Shown piece by piece: positions 39,117 to 49,261 of a stretch of 64,000 nt of DNA. The translations under genes were made by a program, and so were the position numbers. The notes below the pieces were generated by a model. The model ran no database searches and had not been told where the DNA came from. It saw only the letters and a list, made by a program, of their open reading frames with translations. The stretch is from Bradyrhizobium sp. LLZ17 (GTDB lineage Bacteria; Pseudomonadota; Alphaproteobacteria; Rhizobiales; Xanthobacteraceae): assembly GCF_041200145.1 (NCBI RefSeq), contig NZ_CP165734.1, forward strand, positions 3,348,001 to 3,412,000, read 5' to 3'. The first letter of the stretch is position 1; each line of letters starts with the position of its first letter.

Positions 39117-39226
39117 AGTTGCTGCGGATAACATTTCGAGTCGAGGGGACATTCGGTGCAACCTAGAGCGTGCCTGTTGGCGTCAGGTTAAGGGAAGCGA
39201 CCGAGTTCGATACCAGGGGTTCTTTT

Positions 39227-39835
39227 ATGACTTTCGCATCACGTCTCGCTGCGGTCGCGCTTGCCGCGCTGATCGGCTGGATCGTGCCGGCCTCCGCCCA
39301 GACGGCGGCCCCGCCGCCCGATCTGCCGCCGCCGCAGCGGAGCCCGACGCCCAACACCTATGGGCCGGACGAACTCGTGAACGCCGGCCACCGCTTCTTC
39401 GGCAACGTCTCGCGCGGGCTCGCCTCGATCATCGAGAAGGCGGTCAGCCAATGGGGCCTGCCGAACGGCTATATCCTGGGCGAGGAAGGCTCCGGCGCCT
39501 TCGTGGCCGGCCTGCGCTACGGCGAGGGCACGCTCTACACCAAGAACGCCGGCGACCTGCGCGTCTATTGGCAGGGGCCGTCGCTCGGCTTCGACTGGGG
39601 CGGGGACGGCGCGCGCACGATGACGCTGGTCTATAATCTGCCTGCCACCAACGCGATCTACCAGCGCTTCGCCGGAATCGACGGCTCGGCCTATATCATC
39701 GGCGGCTTCGGCATGACGGCGCTGACGTCCAACAACATCGTGCTGGTGCCGATCCGCTCAGGCCTCGGCCTGCGGCTGGGAGCCAATATCGGCTATTTGA
39801 AATTCACTCCGCGCGCGACCTGGAACCCGTTCTAG
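39227..39835 (+). CDS. EipA/DUF1134-family envelope protein
   Basis: 202 residues from ATG 39227. Sec signal peptide (LAAVALAALIGWIVPASAQT), a Pro-rich spacer, then the DUF1134 core (GHRFFGNVSRGLASIIEKAV, GSGAFVAGLRYGEGTLYTK, GQGPSLGFDWGGDGAR-like). The family is EipA, a periplasmic protein needed for envelope integrity in Brucella and controlled by CtrA. Its presence near ctrA and chpT fits a cell-cycle/envelope set, but I see no CtrA box at this promoter. Confidence 0.8.
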   Translation: MTFASRLAAVALAALIGWIVPASAQTAAPPPDLPPPQRSPTPNTYGPDELVNAGHRFFGNVSRGLASIIEKAVSQWGLPNGYILGEEGSGAFVAGLRYGEGTLYTKNAGDLRVYWQGPSLGFDWGGDGARTMTLVYNLPATNAIYQRFAGIDGSAYIIGGFGMTALTSNNIVLVPIRSGLGLRLGANIGYLKFTPRATWNPF

Positions 39836-39955
39836 CCTCCGCGCTTTCCCTTCCGGCGACGGATCAAGGTTAACGACGTGTCGGGGCTGGCTTTTTGCCG
39901 GCCTCGCATGCAATGTCGTTGGTAAATTTTTCCTTAGCTCTGGGAGTTCTGGCCC

Positions 39956-41254
39956 ATGGTCGAACCGATCATGTACCTGGCGATCGGTTTCCTGCTCTCG
40001 ATGCTGTGCGGGCTTGCGATCGTGCCGTTGGTGCATAATCGTGCGGTGCGCCTGACCACGCGCCGGCTCGAGGCCGCCACCCCGCTGTCGATGGCGGAGA
40101 TCCAGGCCGACAAGGACCAGCTCCGCGCCGAGTTCGCCATGTCGGCACGCCGGCTCGAGATGAGCGTCGACCAGCTCAAGAACAAGACCACCAGCCAGCT
40201 TGCCGAACTCGGCAAGAAGAGCGACGCCATCAACCGCATGAAGATCGAGCTCGGCGAGAAGAACGCCACGATCTTCGCACTGGAGGCGCGCGAGAAGGCT
40301 GTGAAGGAGCAGCTCCGCGCCACCGAGGAGGAATTCAACACCAAGACCGCGGCCTTGCGCGAGGCCGAGATTGCGCTGAGCAACAAGCAGGGCGAGCTCG
40401 CAAAGATCAATTCCGAGCTGTCCGACCGCTCGATGATGGCGGAGAGCCGTCAGGTCGAGCTGGTCGTGGTGCGCGCGCAGATCGAGGAGCTGAAGAACCG
40501 GGTCGGCGACGCCGAGAAGGAATTTGCCGCGACGCAGGCGCGGCTGGCGCAGGAGCGCACCGAATCCGAGACCGCCTCGCGCGAGCTTTCGGACGCGCGC
40601 GGCCGGGTCGAGAATCTGAGCCAGCGCGTCACCGAGCTCGATCGCCAGCTCATCGTGCAGGTCAAGGAAGCGGAGATGCTGTCTGCCCGCGTCACCGATC
40701 TCGAAGGCCGCCTCGCCACGCAGGGCAAGCTGCTCGCCGAGCGCGACTATGAGAACAACCAGCTTCGCCAGGTCAATGACGGTAACGAGCGCACCATCAA
40801 GGAGCTGCGCGTCGAGATCGCCGCGCTGAGCGGCGGCAAGTCATCGGCCGTGGTCGAAACGCTGCGCGCGGAAAAGGCCGCGCTGGAGGAGCAGCTGCGC
40901 AGCGCACGCGACGAGCGCGCGAAGCTCCAGCGCGACATCAACGCGATCCAGCAGCAGGCGGAAAGCTCGTGGGCGACCGAGCGCATGGAGAACGCGCTGT
41001 TGCGCGAACGCATCAACGACATCGCAGCCGAGGTGGCCAAGCTCGCGATCCAGCTCGAAGGCCCGAACTCGCCGATCGAGGCCCTGCTTGCAGCCGAGGC
41101 CGGCCAGCCGCCACGGCCGGCGCCGCGCCCGGCCAACGACGCTGCGACCAATGGCGCTGCGGCGCCCAGCCTGCCCGAGGGCGGCGGGACGCTGGCCGAG
41201 CGCATCCGCGCACTCCAGGCCCACGCCTCCCGCGCCCGCCAGCAGGGCGCGTAA
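39956..41254 (+). CDS. Membrane-anchored coiled-coil protein
   Basis: 432 residues. One N-terminal membrane helix (MYLAIGFLLSMLCGLAIVPL) is followed by a very long coiled coil (about 55-350; e.g. LEAREKAVKEQLRATEEEFN, RVENLSQRVTELDRQL) and a Pro/Ala-rich tail. The cytoplasmic coil suggests a scaffold or envelope-organising role. It is not a named family for me. A hairpin follows, then tRNA-Val. Confidence 0.75.
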   Translation: MVEPIMYLAIGFLLSMLCGLAIVPLVHNRAVRLTTRRLEAATPLSMAEIQADKDQLRAEFAMSARRLEMSVDQLKNKTTSQLAELGKKSDAINRMKIELGEKNATIFALEAREKAVKEQLRATEEEFNTKTAALREAEIALSNKQGELAKINSELSDRSMMAESRQVELVVVRAQIEELKNRVGDAEKEFAATQARLAQERTESETASRELSDARGRVENLSQRVTELDRQLIVQVKEAEMLSARVTDLEGRLATQGKLLAERDYENNQLRQVNDGNERTIKELRVEIAALSGGKSSAVVETLRAEKAALEEQLRSARDERAKLQRDINAIQQQAESSWATERMENALLRERINDIAAEVAKLAIQLEGPNSPIEALLAAEAGQPPRPAPRPANDAATNGAAAPSLPEGGGTLAERIRALQAHASRARQQGA

Positions 41255-41298
41255 GGCCCGAAACGCGGTTTCCCCGCAAATTGCGTGGCAACGCTAAG

Positions 41299-41326
41299 GT
41301 TTTCAGGCCGCAGGGCGCCTGAAAAC
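41299..41326 (+). terminator. Hairpin terminator after coiled-coil gene
   Basis: GTTTTCAGG / CCTGAAAAC, 9-bp stem with a 10-base loop, 45 bp after the stop and 83 bp before tRNA-Val. Confidence 0.6.
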
Positions 41327-41408
41327 TTGACAGCTTTGGCCCGCACTTCTAAATCGCGGGCTCCGATGCACCGGCCGGCCGAAGTCCGGCCGCCTGCATG
41401 ATGGTCCC

Positions 41409-41483
41409 GGGCGCATAGCTCAGCGGGAGAGCGTTCCCTTCACACGGGAGAGGTCCAAGGTTCGATCCCTTGTGCGCCCACCA
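41409..41483 (+). tRNA. tRNA-Val(CAC)
   Basis: 75 nt with encoded CCA. Acceptor stem GGGCGCA / TGCGCCC, D-stem GCTC/GAGC, anticodon loop TTCACAC (anticodon CAC, valine), T-arm CAAGG-TTCGATC-CCTTG. The gene is intact. The DNA directly downstream changes character: lower GC, sparse and broken genes. From established knowledge, a tRNA-Val gene is the attachment site of the B. japonicum-group symbiosis island, so the 3' end of this gene is the likely junction. Confidence 0.96.
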
Positions 41484-41996
41484 TTAGCAGCGCATGATCA
41501 GCGACTTACAGAATTCGCTCCCTGCAGGTGTGCCCCAGAAAAGCCAGGGCACAACGGGGGCACTCGGCTCCGCAGCACGAAAATCACCTGCGCCATCGTG
41601 CTACCCTCACCGCCTCCGATCACCAGATTTTGGCTGAACACACGACCCTTGTCCGTCGAGCGGATCGTAGAGCGATAAAGGAGTTCTGGAGCTAGAAGAG
41701 GTCGCTTTTGTATGGCCGCGGGTCGCGAGCGGTCCGGTGACCATGTTGAGGAAGGAGATGAGCACGACAAAATCATGCGCGGACAATGCGGACAATGGAG
41801 AGCCCCCTACATAGTGGACGCAATGTTTGGGGAGCACCTGGAATGTTGTCGGCCCAAACGTTGCGATTAGCCCATCAACAGGCTCTCTTTTTGGCTTACA
41901 GCAAATCGAACCGAGGTGCGGGTCGGCTTGGACCAACTTGACTGCCGGAGGTGTCCGATCGTATCGAGTGGAAGCTTTTGCTGCGGAGAATTCCGA
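41484..41996. other. Island junction, no gene found
   Basis: 513 bp between tRNA-Val and the subtilase gene. Short open frames exist on both strands, but none has family resemblance. There is no integrase gene or visible remnant and no second tRNA copy. Confidence 0.5.
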
Positions 41997-44440
41997 TCAG
42001 ACTTCGATCTCGCTGGCGACAGCGACCGCATTCTCAACTGGCGTGAAGATGTCCACATTTGCCCCCGGAGCTCTGATTGTCACGATCAGCGCATAGCGGG
42101 CAGTCCCGTCAAATCGCTCCAGATAGGGCTTTTCTTTCCACCAACCTCCGACCGGAAAGACGCCAATGGCATCACGCTCGGCGAGGTCAGCTGCGCTCCC
42201 AGACCAAAAATCGGAATGCACGGATCCATTGTCGCGAAATGTTCCGAGCAGCCAATCCTCGCCTCCACCTGGAGGCGCTCCCTGCTCCTCGTCGCGTGCC
42301 GCCTGATTAATGCGGGCTCTGAACTCGTCGATCGTCTCGGTCCCCGATTTCACGCGGAAGCGAAGACCGTGCGAGGCGTACCGATTTCGTCTTGTCCACC
42401 CACGCTCTCCCGGGTTGGGTTCGATGAAATAGGATAAAGTCGCTCGTAGCTCTACCTGCGCGGCCCCAAGTGCGGCCAGCTGCTCCTTCGGCCAAGGCAG
42501 GCGATGGAGTTTCATGTCGCGGGTCTTGGCAGCCGCACTCCCCTCTCGCTGAAACGGATTAAGTTCATCTTCGACGATGAGCGTTAAATCGTTCACTGTC
42601 GAAAGGAGCGCCCGGTCAAGATCTGGAACTCCATAACCATAGCGACGTACGAGCGCCTGTAATTGCCCCTTTACACCGTTGCATGCGTCGATTCTGAGCG
42701 CGCATCTGTGGGGTCCAGTCAGCCGAATGCACAATCAAAGCCCTGACCGTTTCTGGCCAGAGGCCCGGGCGCGCGACCAAAATTTGTCCCGCCAGCCGGG
42801 CGGCATGGGCGGTGGCCGCGCTCGTGTCGCCGAGGGTTGTGAAGTGACGTAGCTCGGGGCGGAAATAAGTCGTGAGGATTTGCAGATCGTCAATCGGTTC
42901 GCCGGGGAGGACTCCGTCATGCGCGAGGTTGCCCCCTTCGAACACGACGTCGGGCTTCACAGGCCATTGCCGGTCCCAAACAACAGAAGTCCTGCTGCGC
43001 GGCGATAGCTCGCCCGCCGGTGCGACCGGTGCGTAGCCGGCGAACTCAGGATCGATGATATCCACTTTCTCAGTGTAAGCACCAACCGTCAGCGCATTCC
43101 ACGCCTGTGCCGGATCCTCAACGCCTTCAACATCATTGCGTGTGAGATGGTCAGCCGGCGTCAAATCCTCGGCGATATTTCCTGCGGACAGAATGATTAG
43201 GCGCCGCTGCTCCTGCTCAAAACAAAGTTGGTCGATCGCGCGCAGGATTTGAACTGGTAACTGCCATTGCAATGGCGCGGCGACGGGTCGGCGCCTGAAT
43301 TTCGGCTCGAGCAATTGCCTCTCCGGTGATCGCACCATAGAGCTCGGGATCGTTCGCCTCCTCCTCGGGCGGCAAAATGCGCACGCTCTCGAGCCGATAA
43401 GACAAGGCAATTGGATCATTTCCGGCGAGGACGGGGACAAGGTCGCCGTAGAGTCCAACACCGGCCATTCGCGTCCCATGACCTCGCCACGCCGGGGTGT
43501 CGTCGCTGCCCCAGTCGGGCTTGATTGTGTGACAGTCTTCGGCGGCAAGCGCAGGTTCGATCAAGGGGTGAGTTCGACGCACCCCGCTGTCGAGAACACA
43601 GACAGCGACATCGTTGCGCGGCGGTGTCACGCGGTGGAGCAGTTCACCGCTCCAATCGCGCTGCTCTGCGCGCCCGAGCCCCATGAAGAAAGACGGTGTA
43701 TCCTTCGCGCGCCGCAACTCGGCCACGACGTCGCTGTGAGCCACAAGCCGGTCCAGCGTTGCTACGGTCGCAAGCGCAAGCATGACCTCTCGCTCGGGAA
43801 ATTTGACCGCATGTGCGCGCAGGGTGACATTCAGCGCTTGGGCGATGCGCTCGAAATTTTCCCGACGCCCCCTGCGCAGCCAGATCTCCCACCAGACCTC
43901 TTCATTGGGTAGCTGCGGAAAGAGCGTGTCATCGTCGGTGTAGAGCGAACGTGCTGTAGCCAGCCGGATAGTGTCAATCCGCGACACCAACGGCTCATTC
44001 CGCGGGCTGCCCTTCTTGGTGTCGGAGTCGCGATAGGCCTCGACTTTTCGCAGATAGTAGTTCTCAGCCTGTTGTGGCACGAAGACCGAAGCGCGGAGCG
44101 GCTCACCTTCTCTTATGGGATCATGGACCGCGACAACTTCCATCTTTTGTCGTCGATCGGCCAATTGATCCAGGGCGATGCGCTCGCGCGCCGGCAATTC
44201 GATATCAAAGTATGACCCTGCTAGCCCTACGGCGAGGTTGAGATCGCGAGCGGCGATCTGCGCTCGAGCCGCCTGAATTGCCTGTCCAACAGCCTGGACC
44301 AACGCCGCTGCATGGCCTGCACGATCGCGTTCAGGCACCGCGGGCGGTTCGATTTTCTGCTTGGGTCGCCGATAAGGCTCTCGAACACCGTTGCCGCGAA
44401 GATGGATGTGGGGTCGATCCCGAGGAAAATCGTCTGTCAT
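41997..44440 (-). pseudogene. ietS: Subtilisin-like serine protease of an IetAS-type system, frame-broken
   Basis: S8-family protease, about 815 residues if joined. Frame 1 (44440 to about 43,250) has the helical N-terminus, the catalytic Asp284 (VCVLDSGVRRTHPLI) and His321 (WRGHGTRMAGVGLYG). Frame 2 has RLIILSAGNI and the catalytic Ser in GDTSAATAHAARLAG. Frame 3 (from about 42,690) has LQALVRRYGYGVPDLDRAL and LSYFIEPNPGERGW. Thus all three catalytic residues survive but across two frame breaks. The AAA-ATPase gene is 18 bp upstream. The pair matches IetA/IetS, a known anti-phage ATPase-subtilase system. The breaks may be sequencing errors or real inactivation. Confidence 0.78.
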
Positions 44441-44458
44441 TATTACCTGTACTGTCGC

Positions 44459-45445
44459 TTACTCAGACAGCGAGGCCCGCCGGCGTTCCATCAGCGCTTG
44501 ACTGAGCGCCTCTGATGTTATGCGTTTCCCGCCCTGCAAGAGTATCGCTTTAGCCGCATCGTCCGCAGCTCTTACAATTTCCGCCTGAGATAAATTATGG
44601 GCCTGCTCGACGGCATGCTTCCAGGCGATTCCGCGCGTGTCGAAGCGATCGAGGCGCGCTTGCAGCAAGGCTTCAGCCAAGTTCAGATCAGGCAACGCGT
44701 ATTCAATAACGTCGTCAAATCGACGAAAGAGCGCCCTGTCCAATAGCTCGGGATGGTTGGTCGCAGAAACGACGAGGCCGTGGCTTTCATCCTGCTCCAG
44801 AAATTGCAGGAAAGAGTTCAAGACACGGCGAATTTCGCCGACGTCCTGTCGCTCCCCGCGCCGGGCACCAATAGCATCGAACTCGTCGAAAAAGTAGACC
44901 CCGCGTGTTGCCTGCATAGCGTCGAAGACCAGCCGTAGCTTTCCGGCCGTCTCGCCCATGTATTTCGTGATCAGGCCATCCAGGACGACGGTGAACAATG
45001 GGAGATGGAGTTCGCCCGCCAGGGCGGCAGCCGTCATGGTCTTGCCCGAACCAGGCGGTCCCACCAGCAGCAGTTTGCGACGTGGCTTCAGACCGTGCTG
45101 GCGCAAATTCTGCTGCTGCCGCTGCTCAGTCAGCACGCGTTCGAGCCGATGTCGCAATTCGTCCGGCAGTACCATGTCGGTCAGACGCAGGTCCGGATAA
45201 CCGGCGTGCAGCACCCCAACCAATTCGCCTTTAGGCTGCACTAACGGAACGGGGCGCGCCGTCTTGGTCATTGCAGCGTCGCTTGTTTTGGCCTGGTCAA
45301 TCAGCTCTTTGAGTTCCTGCGCCAGCTTCCCATGCCCCTGCCGCGCCTCATGCGCGGCAAGCTGCATTGCGGTCGCGAGGAAACGCTCACCGTCGCCGGC
45401 AATGTGGCTCTTCAGCAAACTAACAATATGGCGAGCGGTCGACAT
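44459..45445 (-). CDS. ietA: AAA ATPase of an IetAS-type anti-phage system
   Basis: 328 residues from ATG 45445. After a helical N-terminus comes a single AAA+ module: Walker A GPPGSGKT (129-136), Walker B VYFFDEFDAIG (about 183-193), sensor-1 VVSATNHPELLD and the arginine-finger stretch LFRRFDDVIEY. It is intact and first in a two-gene operon with the subtilase. In IetAS the ATPase and protease act together against phage; the mechanism is not settled. It lies next to the tRNA-Val junction, a usual place for defence cargo on integrative elements. The longer open frame to 45580 has no family support. Confidence 0.85.
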   Translation of the reverse strand: MSTARHIVSLLKSHIAGDGERFLATAMQLAAHEARQGHGKLAQELKELIDQAKTSDAAMTKTARPVPLVQPKGELVGVLHAGYPDLRLTDMVLPDELRHRLERVLTEQRQQQNLRQHGLKPRRKLLLVGPPGSGKTMTAAALAGELHLPLFTVVLDGLITKYMGETAGKLRLVFDAMQATRGVYFFDEFDAIGARRGERQDVGEIRRVLNSFLQFLEQDESHGLVVSATNHPELLDRALFRRFDDVIEYALPDLNLAEALLQARLDRFDTRGIAWKHAVEQAHNLSQAEIVRAADDAAKAILLQGGKRITSEALSQALMERRRASLSE

Positions 45446-46067
45446 GGTCTTCAGTATGATCCTATCAACGCCGGCTGGTTGCGTTTGCCTGCGTGATCCA
45501 CCTTGACGTCTTAGCAAGCGATTGTACCGCGAATTCGTGTCTATTCCATTGCGATTCCTCAGAAATGGGGCTGCAGGCACATTTTTGTACGATTTCCTAC
45601 GGCACGGCAGCGGTGGATATCTCGCCTCCCTACTCTGCGGGTGCAGTTCCGCTGGGCTGCGAAATCACTGAGTGCAGCGGGCTAAACCCTGGCAAACTGG
45701 TCAAAAGATATTCGCTGGTCTAGCGCGGATTGTCGCGCTCTGACCGCGATGCTGGCGGTCTGCTCGTTGCACCAGAGCGCCGAATTGGGAGTTGAATGCC
45801 TCAGCTTGGGATTGCCTCATGCGCATTGCGGCGCTGCAAGTAGCTCATCGCCCCTTCGCTGCAGGCGCACAGCCGCAGAGCTTCAAAGCAGTAGCTGTTA
45901 TCGTCGCCTTATCGTCTCCCGCGATGCCGGCAAGGTGGCTCGCTGAGCGAAGGGGTGTCCGTAAGCGGTCATTGTTGAAAACATAGCGGGATGTGCTAAT
46001 CTCGGGCGATTTCCTGCGCCGCGAACGGATATCGCGGTGAAATTCGCCTCAAGATTGAGGTCCGATT
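45446..46067. other. Intergenic region between ietA and the Lrp gene
   Basis: 622 bp between two divergent genes. Promoters for both must lie here. I see no recognisable gene, RNA or repeat in it. Confidence 0.5.
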
Positions 46068-46544
46068 ATGCAGTACGATCGGATTGATGCCCGCATCCTC
46101 GAGATCGTGCAAAAAAACAATCGTATCACTTCCGAAGCAGTCGGCGACCTGGCCGGACTTTCTGCCACCGCGTGTCAGCGGCGACTGAAGAAGCTCCGTT
46201 CTGATGGGATCATTGAGGCTGATATCTCGATTGTTTCGCCGAAGGCGGTAGGCAGACCCATTCAGATGCTTGTGCTTGTTAGTCTGGAGCGCGAACGGGC
46301 TGATATAATCGACAAGTTTAAGAAGGCCGTTAAATCGTCAGTTGAGGTCGTCAACGGCTTCTACGTAACTGGGGAAGCGGACTTTGTCCTATACATTACC
46401 GCCCGCACCATGGAGGATTATGAGGAGTTCACGCGGAAATTTTTCTATGTGAACCCTGACATAAAAGGCTTTAAGACGATGGTCGTGTTGGATCGCATAA
46501 AAGCGGGCTTTGCCGTACCGATCGAGGTTCCCTCCGAAGATTGA
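46068..46544 (+). CDS. Lrp/AsnC-family transcriptional regulator
   Basis: 158 residues. The N-terminal HTH is typical (DRIDARILEIVQKNNRITSE, LAGLSATACQRRLKKLRSDG, IIEADISIVSPKAVG). The C-terminal RAM domain (VEVVNGFYVTGEADFVLYIT) would bind an amino acid and assemble octamers. TTGAGG lies about 8 bases before the ATG. It is one of the few intact regulators in this part of the island. Neighbours give no target. Confidence 0.9.
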   Translation: MQYDRIDARILEIVQKNNRITSEAVGDLAGLSATACQRRLKKLRSDGIIEADISIVSPKAVGRPIQMLVLVSLERERADIIDKFKKAVKSSVEVVNGFYVTGEADFVLYITARTMEDYEEFTRKFFYVNPDIKGFKTMVVLDRIKAGFAVPIEVPSED

Positions 46545-46676
46545 CCGCGGGTTCAGGTCGACCGCAGATCGCTACGACTATCTTTGTTCGCCAGTGCACG
46601 TCTGCGGGACTGAAGGGCAGCAAATTGAGACGCGCCCACGACAAGGCCGTTGCCTCCATCAACGCTGGTCGGAGTT

Positions 46677-47177
46677 TCACTCGGGGGCGAGCGGCACGCC
46701 CCCGACCGAGACGGGCCCTTCGGGTTTGGGCGGCTGGATCACTCTCTTTACCGGCCTCAAGACGGGATGGGGTGCAGGCGGCGGAGGAGTCGGGGGCACA
46801 GTCATGGCGAGGGGTAAATTCTGCAGAGACACGATGTTCGCGGTCAGCGCCTCGATCTGATCCGCCATCCGTGTCAAATCGGCCTGCTGCGCACCGATAC
46901 TGCGATTGAGCTCTGCCATCTCTTCAATCGCTTGCCGTTGCCCCGATCGAATCTCTGAGAGAGTTTCCCTATCTTCAGGTGATAAACTCGGCACAGGCAC
47001 CGGTTCATGCGCCGATAACGTCGCGAAAGCTGTTTCGATGTTACTCCAACAATAAGCTACGCCGGCGCACAGAGCGATGGAGACGGCTACGAGCGCGAGA
47101 CTCCAAGAAAAACGTCTTGAGGATTTGTGCAGGACGGGTGGCAGCTCCGAGGCGTTCACTTGCTCAATCACGTCCAT
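46677..47177 (-). CDS. Single-pass membrane protein with coiled coil and Pro-rich tail
   Basis: 166 residues. One membrane helix (FSWSLALVAVSIALCAGVAY) near residues 24-43, a coiled-coil stretch (RQAIEEMAELNRSIGAQQAD, MADQIEALTANIVSLQ), and a Pro-rich C-terminus (PPTPPPPAPHPV). I believe similar proteins recur in rhizobial symbiotic regions, but no function is known to me. The open frame is clean. Confidence 0.6.
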   Translation of the reverse strand: MDVIEQVNASELPPVLHKSSRRFSWSLALVAVSIALCAGVAYCWSNIETAFATLSAHEPVPVPSLSPEDRETLSEIRSGQRQAIEEMAELNRSIGAQQADLTRMADQIEALTANIVSLQNLPLAMTVPPTPPPPAPHPVLRPVKRVIQPPKPEGPVSVGGVPLAPE

Positions 47178-47449
47178 GATCCCCAGCTTCTCATTCTGAC
47201 CTATTGGGTTTTCTCGTTGACCTGAGAGGGGGCAAGGGTCAAGAGCGCGGCCGCAGACAGCACAGTTTTACGCAACTTTGTCGTCACTCGCCGCTCTTCA
47301 GTGCTGTGACAGCGGGGCGCAGCGACTCGTCCGAGAATTTTGAGCCAGGGCTTCTGCCCGCGGACCTTCTCTCTGCACCGGACGCGCTGCTGGATAGCAG
47401 CGAGACAATGTTGCTCGCGGGGAGCCGCGTGCGTTGCGCTGTGCCCAGT

Positions 47450-47910
47450 TTAGGCAGCTGCGATATCAGCAATCGACGGTGGCGTTCCGCAGAGCAGCCT
47501 TACTGAATCCCGCCCGCAATCCGTTCGCCGGCGGCGCGGCGGCACTGGCGGCGTTCGTTCCGCCGCCACCATTTGCTCCGGGGGCCTGAGTACTAGCACT
47601 GACGGAGCGGTTGACTGGCTAGGAGCCTCTTCGGTCAGAGGCTCTGGACGGCGCGAGCGGGCTTCCATGAACTCCAGAACTTCCCGTCCCTTGCCGATGA
47701 TGCGCCACCCGCCAGTTAGGCGCTCGACCAATTTCTGCGAGAAGATATCCAGATCCGGCACATGCGCGGCCATCGCTTGGTGCGATCGGTCCAGTCGTAT
47801 CCGCTGGTCGCAAGTATTGCCATGTCGCGTTTGATATCCGCCATCACTGCGAAGCCGTCCGGATAGCTTACCAGGATCTTCAGAACTGTGACCTGGAAAT
47901 TCACGTCCAC
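47450..47910 (-). pseudogene. Small conserved hypothetical protein, frame-broken
   Basis: Two overlapping frames join at about 47,773. The upstream part, from a GTG at 47910 or 47904, reads VNFQVTVLKILVSYPDGFAV and ATSGYDWTDRTKR. The downstream part reads MAAHVPDLDIFSQKLVERL and GGWRIIGKGREVLEFMEA, ending in a basic, Pro-rich tail. The helix-helix-beta pattern (ILVSYPDG..GGWRIIGKGREVL) resembles a winged helix. I recall like proteins in rhizobial genomes, without known function. One lost base explains the break. Confidence 0.5.
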
Positions 47911-47923
47911 GCGCCTTTCGCGA

Positions 47924-48124
47924 CTATCGCCACATCGTTGGCGCCTCCATGAGAGCCTCACGTGCGATTTGCTTGAGCCGCTCGGGCGACGTGTCGCCTC
48001 GGCTGGCTGCTTGTAGAATTTTTGAGGCAACATGAGCACGGGCGCCCGTATCGTTAGTGGAAATGTGAACGCAGACCTCATCAAGGACGGCGCGCAGAAG
48101 TGCGGTGGTTGCAGGATCAAGCAT
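47924..48124 (-). CDS. Small hypothetical protein
   Basis: 66 residues, helical and acidic/basic mixed (MLDPATTALLRAVLDEVCVH, ASKILQAASRGDTSPERLKQ). It has the look of the small DUF-type proteins widespread in Bradyrhizobium. It ends 14 bp before the broken hypothetical gene, so the two may be co-transcribed. No function is proposed. Confidence 0.6.
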   Translation of the reverse strand: MLDPATTALLRAVLDEVCVHISTNDTGARAHVASKILQAASRGDTSPERLKQIAREALMEAPTMWR

Positions 48125-49261
48125 AGGACCCCCGAGGGAAAACCTATCGTAGCGAAATCATACTGGTCCACAATTCAAGAATGTTAAAGCTTGCAAACGT
48201 CATAGAGAGTCTAATTTCAATCTTCGCAGTTGGCAAATCCGGAAAATGCTCACGCGCTGCAGGGCAGCTTTTCCTAGATCGACTCTACTGAAACTTTCCG
48301 CCGAGCCCGTGGGGCTCGCCGGGCCCGGTACTTCCGCTCGCACCATCCAGAATGAGCGTGTGGATTGACGCATAACAACTGAAGTGTGGCCAGACGGTGC
48401 CTCTGACTGGAAGGCATGAGAACTAAGAGGCCCCGTCGAGCGGAGGTTGGCCATTTAGACCTGCGTCCTCCCCCAAAGCATCCGGTGGATCGGACCTGTT
48501 TTCCAAGCACGTCTTCGCTGCCGACGAATTTACCTGCGTCACAAATCCACCGTTTGCGGTGGCGAACGAGGCGGCAGAGCCGACGCCGGTCGGCCCTCCA
48601 TCCTTCATCGCTTCGTAACGCGACGTCATAGCAGCCCCTCTTCTCAACATAACGATGTCTTGCCTAGTCTCTGAGAACAACAAGGGGGCCACGCGCGAGC
48701 TCTGCACGTCGGCAGCCGGGCTATGCTGGCCTTCTCGCCAGGTTCGGTCGCAAGTACAGGAATGGCCTCATGGTGCGATCCCGACCACAGGTTGGAGATC
48801 CGCGACCGACACATTTCTGTGTCGCCTTGTTGCGTTCCTCTATTATCGTGAAAAGCAATGCAGACTCTGTAGCCATGATTTTCTCAACAAACCGCCCCGG
48901 TCCGTCTCAAACAATTAGTATCGGGGCTAGGAAGTTGTATTTTGCCTATTTCCTCCAAAAAGAGCAGCAATTGTGCGTTCAAGAGCCAAAGTCTGACGTA
49001 GCTCGTCAGAAGGGAAACCGTCTGCGTGAGTGATTGTCTTGAATGATTTGCCTTGGCAAAGCAGGCGCTACCGACGAATGTACACCACCGATCCCGGGAC
49101 GCTCCTGCGCGAACGGGCGGATCGGCGGCAGCACCCTCGTCGCGAGCGCGAAGAGGGGCTTGATTGTTTTGGCTGCGCGACGAGCCATAGTATCAACTCG
49201 AGAGAGCATCGCTTTGCTCCGGCATCGGAGTTCGACTCCAGCAGATCCGGAACCGGCCGAA
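48125..49261. other. Stretch without a supported gene
   Basis: About 1.1 kb. Open frames of up to about 95 codons occur on both strands, but none shows domains, a good ribosome site or membrane segments. I see no insertion-sequence ends. Confidence 0.5.
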
